Below, one piece after another: positions 9,186-16,201 of a DNA stretch of 21,318 nucleotides. The stretch's first letter is position 1; the number at the start of each line of letters is the position of its first letter. The stretch covers positions 204 to 21,521 of IMG/VR virus record IMGVR_UViG_3300000101_004618, one strand, 5' to 3'. The stretch comes from a virus. The notes beneath the pieces were generated by a model. That model did no database searches, was not told where the DNA came from, and saw only the letters and a program-made list of their open reading frames with translations. The translations under genes were made by a program, and so were the position numbers.

Positions 9186-10208
9186 TTAAAAGGAACCGTC
9201 ATACTTCCAACATTTCTGGGGACACATATTACGTCCATTAAAGGCACGACAGGTCGGTGATTGTTTGTACTTCATATTAGTGCGAATACCAATACGTGTG
9301 CGTTGCTCGTTGAAATCACGCCACTTTAGGTCTTTGATATAAGAAAAAATGTAGTTTTCAATGTTTTGCCATTGATCCTCCGAGACCGTTGATGGGTCTG
9401 AAAACCACCGTAATTCTTCAGATAGATACTGAACGAGGGCTAATCGTGCAAAGTGAGGGGGATTGTCTTTGTAGACCATATCGGATATACAAGGGGGTAG
9501 AGGTAAATTGTTTCCGTCTCGAAACGTAGGGGCGTCAACCATAGCCACAGAACCGCCACAGACGGGCGTGTTTTGAATTGGGTTATCATGCGACCACACA
9601 ACCAAATCAAAGCGTTCTTGGGCAACAGGAATGCCGAGAAACGGGCAATGGTGGACGTTCATCGGATGGTTGCCGATTGAATATGAAAGTGGGTTGTCAG
9701 CAAATAGGCGTGAGTCGATTGGCGTAGCCCATTTACCTCTTGTAGTGTTGAAGGTGCGGGGAATACGAACAAGTTTTTCTGGCAAACCTACACCATCTAA
9801 ACTAAGAAGCCCCGAAGCCATTTTACGCTGGTATCGGATTAGGTGTTGTCGCCATTCTTTTCCTGTGACTGATCGCTCGAAGTACTGGTAGACGTGGAAC
9901 CCACGGCCAGTTGCGACCAGTCTAACGTCTCCCACCAATCTCCTGATGAGTTTTGCGACATCTTGTTTGACGTATTCGATGTCATAATTATCACTCGTAT
10001 CGAAGTCCCACCACGCTTTGTCTATGATTGCTGATGTGTAGTCATATCTCCAAGGTTTGTCATCACGTCGTTTTGTAAATGAGTAAAGGGATGTGTAGCA
10101 CGAAGATAAACCATTCAGTGTATTGATATAATTGATAAAGTCTTCGTAGGATTTGCATTTTGTTCTTTTAAGTCCGATTTCACGAGGAAAGGGTAGCATG
10201 GGATTCAT
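9186..10208 (-). CDS. Archaeal-type DNA primase, PriS catalytic domain fused to a PriL-like C-terminal domain
   Basis: Makes primers for the polymerase. The catalytic archaeo-eukaryotic primase signatures are WWDFD (D68 and D70, metal-binding DxD), the GRGFH box with H105, and LVRIPRTFN (R148, R151). From residue about 235 the protein has the plan of the PriL iron-sulfur domain: Cys240 in LPPC, a helical stretch, then Cys320, Cys329 and Cys333. That is four cysteines with a gap of about 80 residues between the first two. PriS and a reduced PriL are thus joined in 340 residues. An in-frame ATG at 10199 lies about 9 bases after a GGAG and may be the used start. The 5' end overlaps the preceding zinc-ribbon gene by 20-29 bases. 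It is third in the Cas4-like operon. Confidence 0.88.
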   Translation of the reverse strand: MNPMLPFPREIGLKRTKCKSYEDFINYINTLNGLSSCYTSLYSFTKRRDDKPWRYDYTSAIIDKAWWDFDTSDNYDIEYVKQDVAKLIRRLVGDVRLVATGRGFHVYQYFERSVTGKEWRQHLIRYQRKMASGLLSLDGVGLPEKLVRIPRTFNTTRGKWATPIDSRLFADNPLSYSIGNHPMNVHHCPFLGIPVAQERFDLVVWSHDNPIQNTPVCGGSVAMVDAPTFRDGNNLPLPPCISDMVYKDNPPHFARLALVQYLSEELRWFSDPSTVSEDQWQNIENYIFSYIKDLKWRDFNEQRTRIGIRTNMKYKQSPTCRAFNGRNMCPQKCWKYDGSF

Positions 10209-10338
10209 CTCCGCAATCTAAACAGGTTGTCATAACAATCTCTTGTGGTGGGCTTCCTTCTTGGCCAGTCACCAAAGTCATGTGTTCGGCGTGTAAGTTA
10301 GTAGATGTGCAAGTCGCACAGGCTTTTACGGTTTTCAT
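10180..10338 (-). CDS. Small zinc-ribbon protein (52 aa)
   Basis: This ORF starts one base after the TAG of the Cas4-like gene, preceded by GAGG nine bases upstream, and runs into the start of the primase. The product has CATC (C7/C10) and CLDC (C39/C42) separated by 28 residues, a classic four-cysteine zinc ribbon. The tight placement between two replication genes supports a real gene, perhaps an accessory of the primase or the nuclease. No named family is recognised. Confidence 0.75.
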   Translation of the reverse strand: MKTVKACATCTSTNLHAEHMTLVTGQEGSPPQEIVMTTCLDCGDESHATLSS

Positions 10339-10339
10339 T

Positions 10340-11206
10340 CTAATCATCCTCTATCGTGGGGTCAGGGGCTAATCCCGCAAGTTCGGGCTCACATTGCACC
10401 ATGTAGGGACAATACTGGCCACAGTAATAGTCATTCCATTTCATATTAAAAGACATCGACTTCATACCTTCAATGCCCTTATCATACGATTTCATAAAGG
10501 CGTTGATACTACGAGGGTTGATTTGTTCCATCCAAGCAGTACCATGCCCCATTTGACTTACAACGGAATGCTTGTTGCGTTTACTATCCCAATCTTCAAT
10601 CATACGTGAATCATGAACCCAATTGAAATCTGGTGTAATGTAAAGGAAGTGCGTAGGTTTGATGTCGGAGTGATGGTGGAGTAGTTTAGTATAGAAACAC
10701 AACTCACGTCGTGTTCTTGATAGTTTACCACTAGCCCAATTACCTGTTTTGACTTCGACCAACACAATGTATTCCTCGCCTTCATCGTCAGTAAATCGCA
10801 ATACACCGTCAAGCGATCCTACTAACTCTACGCCCATTTTTTCATCAATGGCACTAATCTTTTCTTCGCACATGATAACCTCATAGTCACCCCATTCCTT
10901 TCTAATCTCATCGTCAAGTTCTAGGCAAACATCGGTCATGAAAGGGTCATTGTCTTCGATGTGCTTTTCTTCCGATAATGTCTTAGCACGTACTCGGCGT
11001 TCATCTTTGGGTGCTGTCATGATAACTTCAGACAACTTGTGTATGTTAGTTCCACGAATCATTGCTGGGGAAGGCGGTTCACGAACATCAGGAAGTCCAA
11101 TGTGTTGCCACCAGTATTTACGTGGACATTGGGAATATAGCATGAAGGATGATTTACTTACACGGAGTAGTCCGTCGGCGTTTGGGTCGTAACTGGTTTT
11201 GGCCAT
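10340..11206 (-). CDS. Cas4/RecB-like PD-(D/E)XK nuclease with Fe-S cluster cysteines
   Basis: A Cas4/AddB-type exonuclease, probably used in recombination or in making 3' single strands. The N-terminus has SKSSFMLYSQCPRKYWW with Cys27, then GTNIH with His56. The active site follows as D133 (GSLDG), E151-V-K153 (VEVKTG) and the RRELCFY motif with Tyr172. Three C-terminal cysteines (262, 266, 272) in YYCGQYCPYMVQC complete a four-Cys cluster with Cys27, as in Cas4. Length (288 aa) is somewhat above typical Cas4. It has its own TATA box and probably a leaderless start, and it leads an operon with a zinc ribbon and the primase. No cas1/cas2 or CRISPR array is nearby, so a role in spacer acquisition is unlikely. 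Confidence 0.9.
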   Translation of the reverse strand: MAKTSYDPNADGLLRVSKSSFMLYSQCPRKYWWQHIGLPDVREPPSPAMIRGTNIHKLSEVIMTAPKDERRVRAKTLSEEKHIEDNDPFMTDVCLELDDEIRKEWGDYEVIMCEEKISAIDEKMGVELVGSLDGVLRFTDDEGEEYIVLVEVKTGNWASGKLSRTRRELCFYTKLLHHHSDIKPTHFLYITPDFNWVHDSRMIEDWDSKRNKHSVVSQMGHGTAWMEQINPRSINAFMKSYDKGIEGMKSMSFNMKWNDYYCGQYCPYMVQCEPELAGLAPDPTIEDD

Positions 11207-11221
11207 AATATATGATAGTCA

Positions 11222-11235
11222 CCAAACCATATAAA
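11222..11235 (-). promoter_or_regulatory. TATA promoter of the Cas4-like/primase operon
   Basis: Reads TTTATATGGTTTGG on the - strand. The TTTATA core ends 23 bases from the ATG at 11206, and no Shine-Dalgarno lies between. The TTTGG extension is shared with the polymerase and methyltransferase promoters. Confidence 0.7.
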
Positions 11236-11252
11236 TGTACCGTCTGTGGTAC

Positions 11253-13487
11253 TCAAAGCCAATCCAAAGACGAAATGTTGTTTTTAGCATTTGTTAAGGG
11301 TTGAATATCCCAACCCATCATATGAAAATATGGCTCTACTTTGTTTAGGATAAACTTTTCAATCATTTTCTCCTTTCCTATCGTAGTGATACCCACTATG
11401 TCGGAGGGGTCATCGAAAGCGATGTAGTCTCCCCTTTCTGAGATTGCACATAGGAAACTACTGCCACGCCCATAGCCTTTACCTAGATACTTATTAGCCC
11501 ACGCCGCACCAGCTCTAGATTCACCAAGTACTTTGTAGTCATGTAAATCCTTATTTAGATAGGCTTGTATGCACAAATCGGTTAGAGGCGTTTCACCACT
11601 AATGATGCCGTTTATTAAAGACTGCAAAGACGTAACCAATAATTCTTGGGACGAGTCGTGCGATAATATGGTGTTTATTGTTCCCGCCATAACTCGTTTC
11701 ATGACGGGCGGCAATCTGCTTTGTTTCATCTCGATACCTTTGACATAAAGTTCAGGATCATGATTGACTCCATCGGTATAAACGACGTGTCCTGCATAAC
11801 GATTCTTAGCCATGATAATCATAGAGGAACAATACTTTTCAAATTCTGTTTGAATGGGAGCCATATCTACATTGATAGAAACCAAGGCTTTACTTGCATG
11901 GTCTATACTGTCACAAGTAACAAACACAGAATCGGTGTGGCCATAGATGACATCCATACCATGCTTTTTACACTCATCTTGTAAACGGAAAAGTGTTTGG
12001 CGTGATGTAAACGTGATTGCCGATGCGACCTCAGGATGATACAAACCATATTTAGAATCACCCGCAGCACCATACATAGAAGCAACCAATGACTTTGTAG
12101 CGAACTGCATAGCATCCCAACGTTTGCGTTCTGCGTCTGAAGTAGCATCCTTCATTTGTTGTTTGTATTGGTTTCGGAGTTCGGTCATTAAATCCATTTG
12201 GCGACCCAACAATCCTTTGTGAAGGTGATGGAAGCACGAACCATTTCCACAATCCGTACCACTTCTTTCAAGTGTTTCCCATGAAATGTTGTGGAGGTTT
12301 ACGTTGCTGTGATACATGGCTTTGATGTCCATAATAGCAACATTCTCATAGCGGCCTTTAGAAGGCTCCATGATAGATGCACCCGAGTATGGGACATATT
12401 CAAATTGTGCTTTAGATGGAATTTGTAGGTTGAACTGGGGGTCATTCAATGCCATTAGAGTAAATAGTTTGGTTACAAACGGTGTAGCCCTGAAAGAACA
12501 TTGAACAATGTGCTGTATAGCAAGATGGTGATTGATCGCATTCACTGCATGGTCTATTTCCACCAACAAGTAGGTATCAATTAGATTGTATTCAAGGTAC
12601 TTATTGATGTCGGTGAAATACGAATTATGTCCGTCTGGCAATTCCACTTTGCGCTTATCAAGCATAATAGATGCAACGGTATCAAGTTTCTTATCGGGCA
12701 AAGCACCATTCTTTATCTGCCACAACTTAGTAGCACAAAGCATAAGGTCTACTACCAATCTACCACCAATAGGCTGCGACCAGTCGCCATAGTCATATGT
12801 TATACGTTTGAATCCTGGAGCGCATAATTGATAGGGGGATATATCGTTTGCTTTTAATCTATCAAGCAAAACACGAGTGTCGGCATTAACTACATTCCAC
12901 CCAGTAAGTATATCGGGGTCGCATTGTTGAAAGACCCCTAAGAAATGGCCAAGCATTTGCCCTTCGGTGTCAAATGAACGCACATCTACACGTGAGAAGG
13001 GTTGGTCAAAATTGGCTTTAACAGGGTCGTGGTCATCGTGCTTAACATACCACAACATCATTTTTCCCTTGTAGTTATCATAGATTGAAATGACGGTAAT
13101 TGCTTCAGTATCACAATCCCATTCCATATCCCAATACCAGATACGATGTTCAAAGTTAGGAATAGGTTCCTTCCCCTCCTTTAGACGTTCGGATAATACT
13201 CGATCCGCCCAAGGAATATTGCATTCCCATGTATGCTTAAATCTGTTTTTTAGTTCACCGACTTGTTTGGGTGTAGCCATAACAACCTTAGTTAAGTCCT
13301 CGCCATAGACGCCTTTGTAACCATCCTTTTTACTGACACAGTTTACGAAAGACGTATCTTCGGTTTGTAAGTAACCAAAGGGATAATAGTGGTCTATTTT
13401 CTGGGAGATAACTCCACGTGTAACGGGGTCTCTATATCTAATCATTACCTGACGGCTTTCAAAGCCACCAACACGCTCTACTATCAT
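11253..13487 (-). CDS. polB: Family B DNA polymerase with proofreading exonuclease
   Basis: The replicative polymerase, 744 aa and without an intein. Exonuclease motifs are all present: Exo I D120-M-E122, Exo II N198...D203 (with Ala202 where Phe/Tyr is usual) and Exo III Y300...D304. The polymerase core is divergent. Motif A is D387-IKAMYHS rather than DxxSLYPS, motif B is K465-SLVASMYG (Ala in place of the conserved Asn), and motif C is YGHTDS with His517 and catalytic D519. The two essential carboxylates (D387, D519) remain. A KNRY motif (561-564) fits the usual KxY. The C-terminus ends SSLDWL, loosely like an archaeal clamp-binding (PIP) tail. It has its own TATA promoter and no Shine-Dalgarno. 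Length is near that of archaeal PolB enzymes (about 770-900) but shorter. Confidence 0.95.
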   Translation of the reverse strand: MIVERVGGFESRQVMIRYRDPVTRGVISQKIDHYYPFGYLQTEDTSFVNCVSKKDGYKGVYGEDLTKVVMATPKQVGELKNRFKHTWECNIPWADRVLSERLKEGKEPIPNFEHRIWYWDMEWDCDTEAITVISIYDNYKGKMMLWYVKHDDHDPVKANFDQPFSRVDVRSFDTEGQMLGHFLGVFQQCDPDILTGWNVVNADTRVLLDRLKANDISPYQLCAPGFKRITYDYGDWSQPIGGRLVVDLMLCATKLWQIKNGALPDKKLDTVASIMLDKRKVELPDGHNSYFTDINKYLEYNLIDTYLLVEIDHAVNAINHHLAIQHIVQCSFRATPFVTKLFTLMALNDPQFNLQIPSKAQFEYVPYSGASIMEPSKGRYENVAIMDIKAMYHSNVNLHNISWETLERSGTDCGNGSCFHHLHKGLLGRQMDLMTELRNQYKQQMKDATSDAERKRWDAMQFATKSLVASMYGAAGDSKYGLYHPEVASAITFTSRQTLFRLQDECKKHGMDVIYGHTDSVFVTCDSIDHASKALVSINVDMAPIQTEFEKYCSSMIIMAKNRYAGHVVYTDGVNHDPELYVKGIEMKQSRLPPVMKRVMAGTINTILSHDSSQELLVTSLQSLINGIISGETPLTDLCIQAYLNKDLHDYKVLGESRAGAAWANKYLGKGYGRGSSFLCAISERGDYIAFDDPSDIVGITTIGKEKMIEKFILNKVEPYFHMMGWDIQPLTNAKNNISSLDWL

Positions 13488-13503
13488 AGTAAATAATAGT
13501 CAA

Positions 13504-13517
13504 CCAAAGTATATAAA
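13504..13517 (-). promoter_or_regulatory. TATA promoter of the DNA polymerase gene
   Basis: Reads TTTATATACTTTGG on the - strand, with the TTTATA core ending 24 bases from the ATG at 13487. The stretch between box and start closely matches the Cas4-like promoter (TTGGT, GACTAT and a terminal TATG shared). Confidence 0.7.
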
Positions 13518-13530
13518 GATGTTGTGATTA

Positions 13531-13866
13531 TCAGCGTCGACCACGTTGACGGGTCGGAATGTCGAATCTACCTAACCAAGTGTAAATAGTCATAGGGGAA
13601 ACGTTGAATTCGTCAGCAATATCTTGCATGGTACGTCCTTCTTCGATGTAGGCCTTAACTAACCATGTTCTATCTTTGTATTTCTTTTCCTTGTTAATCT
13701 GCGAAACCTTCAAGGCAACAACAAAACCCTTCGGGCCAGGATGCTGACCTTCTGCACCACCAAAAGTAGTGGAATCATCTTCTGAACAAATACCTATCGT
13801 ACTAAACGTACCATCGGAGTTTCTATAAGTCACCGCAATTATTTCATCGTCTTCAAGTTCTACCAT
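13531..13866 (-). CDS. Helix-turn-helix DNA-binding protein (111 aa)
   Basis: The N-terminal half (residues 1-60) is acidic, then Gly-rich, and not recognised. The C-terminal half (about 64-104) is a helix-turn-helix: a helix with WLVKAYIEEG, then TMQDIADEFNVSPMTIYTWLGRF, as in resolvase-type and homeodomain-like HTH units. It ends in a basic tail (RQRGRR). It could regulate transcription of the early genes or act as a DNA-binding accessory; no catalytic residues are seen. It has its own TATA promoter, and its upstream region is very similar to that of the methyltransferase gene. The polymerase promoter lies just after its stop. Confidence 0.75.
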   Translation of the reverse strand: MVELEDDEIIAVTYRNSDGTFSTIGICSEDDSTTFGGAEGQHPGPKGFVVALKVSQINKEKKYKDRTWLVKAYIEEGRTMQDIADEFNVSPMTIYTWLGRFDIPTRQRGRR

Positions 13867-13882
13867 ATTATCACGTCCTTTA

Positions 13883-13896
13883 CATAAGCCTATAAA
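13883..13896 (-). promoter_or_regulatory. TATA promoter of the HTH gene
   Basis: Reads TTTATAGGCTTATG on the - strand, with the TTTATA core ending 24 bases before the ATG at 13866. The region through the start codon (GTGATAATATGG) matches the methyltransferase promoter at 32 of 41 aligned positions. Confidence 0.65.
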
Positions 13897-13901
13897 TGTA
13901 T

Positions 13902-14144
13902 TTATTGTTTTACTTCTACTTGGTCGACCAAGGTAAAGTTAGTAAACACCCGTTTGGATGAGAATTCATACACATCACCACAATCTGGGCAAGTTCCTTT
14001 CCAGTATTCTTGGCCGTCATCGAAATCGGTTCTTTCCAGTTCCAAATTAGTCTCACATTCACTGGAACCTTGAAACCCATCATCTATGTATCTTATGTTC
14101 AGGCAATTCAAAAATGCTTCGTTTAATTCACTACCTGCCATCAT
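13902..14144 (-). CDS. Small Cys-motif protein, zinc-ribbon-like (80 aa)
   Basis: I place the start at the ATG at 14144, which overlaps the methyltransferase stop (ATGA) and lies five bases after GGAG. A GTG at 14150 is an alternative that would add two residues. The product is acidic, with CPDC (C52/C55) and upstream single cysteines (C14, C30) that could complete a zinc site. The family is unknown. Coupling to the methyltransferase suggests a partner or co-regulated factor. Confidence 0.65.
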   Translation of the reverse strand: MMAGSELNEAFLNCLNIRYIDDGFQGSSECETNLELERTDFDDGQEYWKGTCPDCGDVYEFSSKRVFTNFTLVDQVEVKQ

Positions 14145-15076
14145 ATCCACTCCGCTAATGATTGTTGTTTTGCTGAAACTTGGTCTATCAATTCTAACTT
14201 TGCTAGATCCTCACGAGTTCCGTTGTAGAATACCAATACATTTTGATGCATCTTACCTATCTTGCGGTTACGTTCAAATTGCTTTGCTACTCGTAGTGCC
14301 AGCGTTCCTACTACATTTTGTAGGATGATTTCATTATAAAGTCTGAATCCATGAACTTGACAGGCATCAATGGTCTTTGAAACGAAGTTAGTAAGATAGC
14401 CGTCTTTGTCCCGATAGTCTCCAACGACTACACAGGCAAATGTATTAGGGTTCATCTTGGACAAAGCCTTAGCCATAATAGCAGTATATGCCTCATCAAA
14501 ATCACCTACGGACATATTAGATATATCGGCTGGGTCTTTGGAATACACTTCCAAATCACCATACGGAGGGCACGTCAAAAGAAAGTCAAACTGCGGTGAT
14601 GTCCACATATCAAGTGTTTTTAGTGAATCACCGACAGTCCAATGAGGCTTACAATCTATATGCCCATCTCCACTACACAACACCTTTGCTTGTTCCCAGT
14701 TTGCTTCAACCTGTTCTTTACGGAGTTCATGCCCCCAATAAATCATACCAAGTTTACTTGCTACAATACCACGAACCGAACCCCCAGCAAAAGGATCGAG
14801 TACCGTCCCACCCTTCTTTGCGAACCACGTATAGAGTAACTCGCATAGGGCTGGGTCAAAGATAGATGTGTCTGATTGCGTTGCCACCTGCACATCGTCA
14901 GTATCGGTCATCCATTCTTGGATATTGAATGCACGTGCAGAACGTCCTACTTCGGACTTCAAACCCTGTGCAATCCACATACGCTTTCTATCTTGCCAAC
15001 GTCCCGTTGCTGTATTGATTATGGAGAACGGATTATCCATAAACCGTTCTTGGAGTCCATGTGGATTCTTTGCCAT
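14141..15076 (-). CDS. DNA methyltransferase (N6-adenine/N4-cytosine type)
   Basis: Transfers a methyl group from S-adenosylmethionine to DNA, probably to mark viral DNA or evade host restriction. Motif I is LDPFAGGS (residues 93-100) for AdoMet binding. Motif IV is CPPYGDLEVYS (169-179), the catalytic loop. Motif I precedes IV. The stretches WQDRKRMWI near residue 30, VGDYRDKDGY near 218 and GKMHQNVLVFY near 275 match, from memory, a family of phage methyltransferases often found beside or fused to ParB-like domains; no ParB domain is present here. The target base cannot be told from sequence. No restriction endonuclease gene is adjacent, so it looks like an orphan enzyme. It has its own TATA promoter and leads a two-gene unit with the following zinc-binding protein. 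Confidence 0.88.
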   Translation of the reverse strand: MAKNPHGLQERFMDNPFSIINTATGRWQDRKRMWIAQGLKSEVGRSARAFNIQEWMTDTDDVQVATQSDTSIFDPALCELLYTWFAKKGGTVLDPFAGGSVRGIVASKLGMIYWGHELRKEQVEANWEQAKVLCSGDGHIDCKPHWTVGDSLKTLDMWTSPQFDFLLTCPPYGDLEVYSKDPADISNMSVGDFDEAYTAIMAKALSKMNPNTFACVVVGDYRDKDGYLTNFVSKTIDACQVHGFRLYNEIILQNVVGTLALRVAKQFERNRKIGKMHQNVLVFYNGTREDLAKLELIDQVSAKQQSLAEWI

Positions 15077-15092
15077 ATTATCAGAACCTTTG

Positions 15093-15106
15093 CCAAAGCA
15101 TATAAA
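15093..15106 (-). promoter_or_regulatory. TATA promoter of the methyltransferase gene
   Basis: Reads TTTATATGCTTTGG on the - strand and ends 24 bases (from the TTTATA core) before the ATG at 15076. This is the best match to the shared extended motif in the window. Confidence 0.7.
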
Positions 15107-15133
15107 TATATCGTGGATTGTGCTGGGGGGTGC

Positions 15134-15316
15134 TTATAGAAAGAATAAATAATAAATCGCCCATATGGTTGATGACAGCACTACGGCCTGCATTATTCTT
15201 TCAGAAAGAATAGATAGTGTGGGGATGTCATCGAATGCCCGAGAACGGTGTTTCTGTTGCCCAGAATCGTCCGTTTTGTCAATCATGGTACGTCGACCCC
15301 CAACCATCCAAAACAC
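15134..15316 (-). CDS. Possible small membrane protein (60 aa or shorter)
   Basis: It occupies the gap between the clamp gene and the methyltransferase promoter. The N-terminal part is polar and charged; the last 20 residues (from IMQAVVLSSTIWAIYYLFFL) form one membrane-spanning segment at the very C-terminus, a tail-anchored pattern. The track start at 15316 is GTG; ATG codons at 15307 and 15286 are alternatives, and none has a clear Shine-Dalgarno or TATA box. It may be translated from the clamp operon mRNA. No family is recognised and the ORF could be non-coding. Confidence 0.4.
   Translation of the reverse strand: MFWMVGGRRTMIDKTDDSGQQKHRSRAFDDIPTLSILSERIMQAVVLSSTIWAIYYLFFL
15194..15212. 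repeat. Perfect 19-base palindrome
   Basis: TATTCTTTCAGAAAGAATA has nine-base arms around a central A. It lies inside the possible small membrane-protein ORF, downstream of the clamp gene. The right half, AGAAAGAATA, recurs at about 15138-15147. It could be an operator or an mRNA hairpin. Confidence 0.5.
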
Positions 15317-15349
15317 GCCCAGAAACGCCCCTATTCACCCAAGAACGCC
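15308..15349. repeat. Three short imperfect direct repeats at the end of the clamp gene
   Basis: Copies on the + strand are CCAAAACACGCC (15308), CCAGAAACGCC (15319) and CCAAGAACGCC (15339). A weaker copy, CCAGAATCGTCC, is near 15260. They straddle the clamp stop codon. They could be binding sites, or low-complexity coincidence. Confidence 0.3.
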
Positions 15350-16201
15350 AGCCTGATACACCCATCCACCGTTACCCAGATTGATAACGATTCGGATGCC
15401 CTGCTTTTCCTGTCTAAAGTCCAAAAAGGAGACAACTGCTTTGCCACCTAATCCCTTTAATACATTCTCCAGACCACCATTAAACGTCCAATCAAAGGAC
15501 TGGTCGCCATGCGGAAAAGTAAATGTGTCTTCGAATCTATATGTAGTCAGTCCCTTCAGCGCATCACCAACAGCAATAACAAGTTCTGGTTCATCATTAG
15601 TACTTCCAGCCATGTCAAAGTCTACGTGATAGCGATTAAAACGCTGGCCGTTGATATTGTCGGAACGCAAAGCCTCGAAGAGGTCTATCGCATCCACCGC
15701 CCAATTTAATATGGGAGTGCGTAGTGTTCCGTTGGCCATCAAATAGCCTAAGAACTCCCCACCGTCGTCAAAGGAAAATTTAGATGCCAAGTCTGCGGAT
15801 TTTAAATTCCAAGCGTCAATAGTTTCTGTTGAATGTGGAAAGGCCATTGCTGATCCACTTGTCTTAATCGTTGTTCGTTTTTTACCCGAACTAATTGACA
15901 GCGTAGAACTACTTGTACCTATCCTAACGTTTTGACTGTGGAACGATAGAATACCCAACAACGTATCAATATCAGGAACATTGATAAGTTGATGTTCTTC
16001 ATTGTTTTCTGCTGGACATCGGAATTGGGATATAGATGTTTTACCATCTCGAACCAATGATGTAGTAGTAGCGATACCGTCATTACAGTCTAATACACAA
16101 GCCATTACCTGACTTTGCGATTTACCGCTAATGTTCTGTTCACGCTTTGTTCTGCGCAGTAGGTCTACAAGTTGTGGTTTGTCAAAATATACTGTCATCA
16201 T
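15335..16201 (-). CDS. PCNA-like DNA sliding clamp
   Basis: Predicted ring clamp that tethers the viral polymerase. The 288-residue protein has the alternating beta/helix pattern of PCNA over two similar halves (a LVDLLRR helix near 10-16 and a DAIDLFEALR helix near 170). The C-terminal half ends with a helix (ENVLKGLGG), strands (VVSFLDF, GIRIVINL) and a final GGWVYQAGVLG, where PCNA normally ends with a strand before its tail. Identity to typical PCNA is low, and length is above the usual 245-260. The call depends partly on context: the same operon has the ssDNA-binding protein and ATPase, and RFC and PolB are near. The start ATG overlaps the previous stop (ATGA), after AAGGTGAT. A second ATG follows directly. 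Confidence 0.72.
   Translation of the reverse strand: MMTVYFDKPQLVDLLRRTKREQNISGKSQSQVMACVLDCNDGIATTTSLVRDGKTSISQFRCPAENNEEHQLINVPDIDTLLGILSFHSQNVRIGTSSSTLSISSGKKRTTIKTSGSAMAFPHSTETIDAWNLKSADLASKFSFDDGGEFLGYLMANGTLRTPILNWAVDAIDLFEALRSDNINGQRFNRYHVDFDMAGSTNDEPELVIAVGDALKGLTTYRFEDTFTFPHGDQSFDWTFNGGLENVLKGLGGKAVVSFLDFRQEKQGIRIVINLGNGGWVYQAGVLG

Noticed and set aside
8834-9260. + strand ORFs over the nuclease start and zinc-ribbon gene
   Set aside because: They are antisense to the CxxC-bearing 61-aa gene and its TATA box and have no start signals.
10340-11206. CRISPR adaptation role for the Cas4-like gene
   Set aside because: No cas1, cas2 or repeat-spacer array is in the window; its operon partner is the primase.
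11903-12252. - strand ORFs within the polymerase gene
   Set aside because: They are alternate-frame shadows of the polymerase catalytic region.
11253-13487. Intein in the polymerase gene
   Set aside because: Archaeal PolB genes often carry inteins at motifs A, B or C, but all motifs are continuous here and the length fits a bare polymerase.
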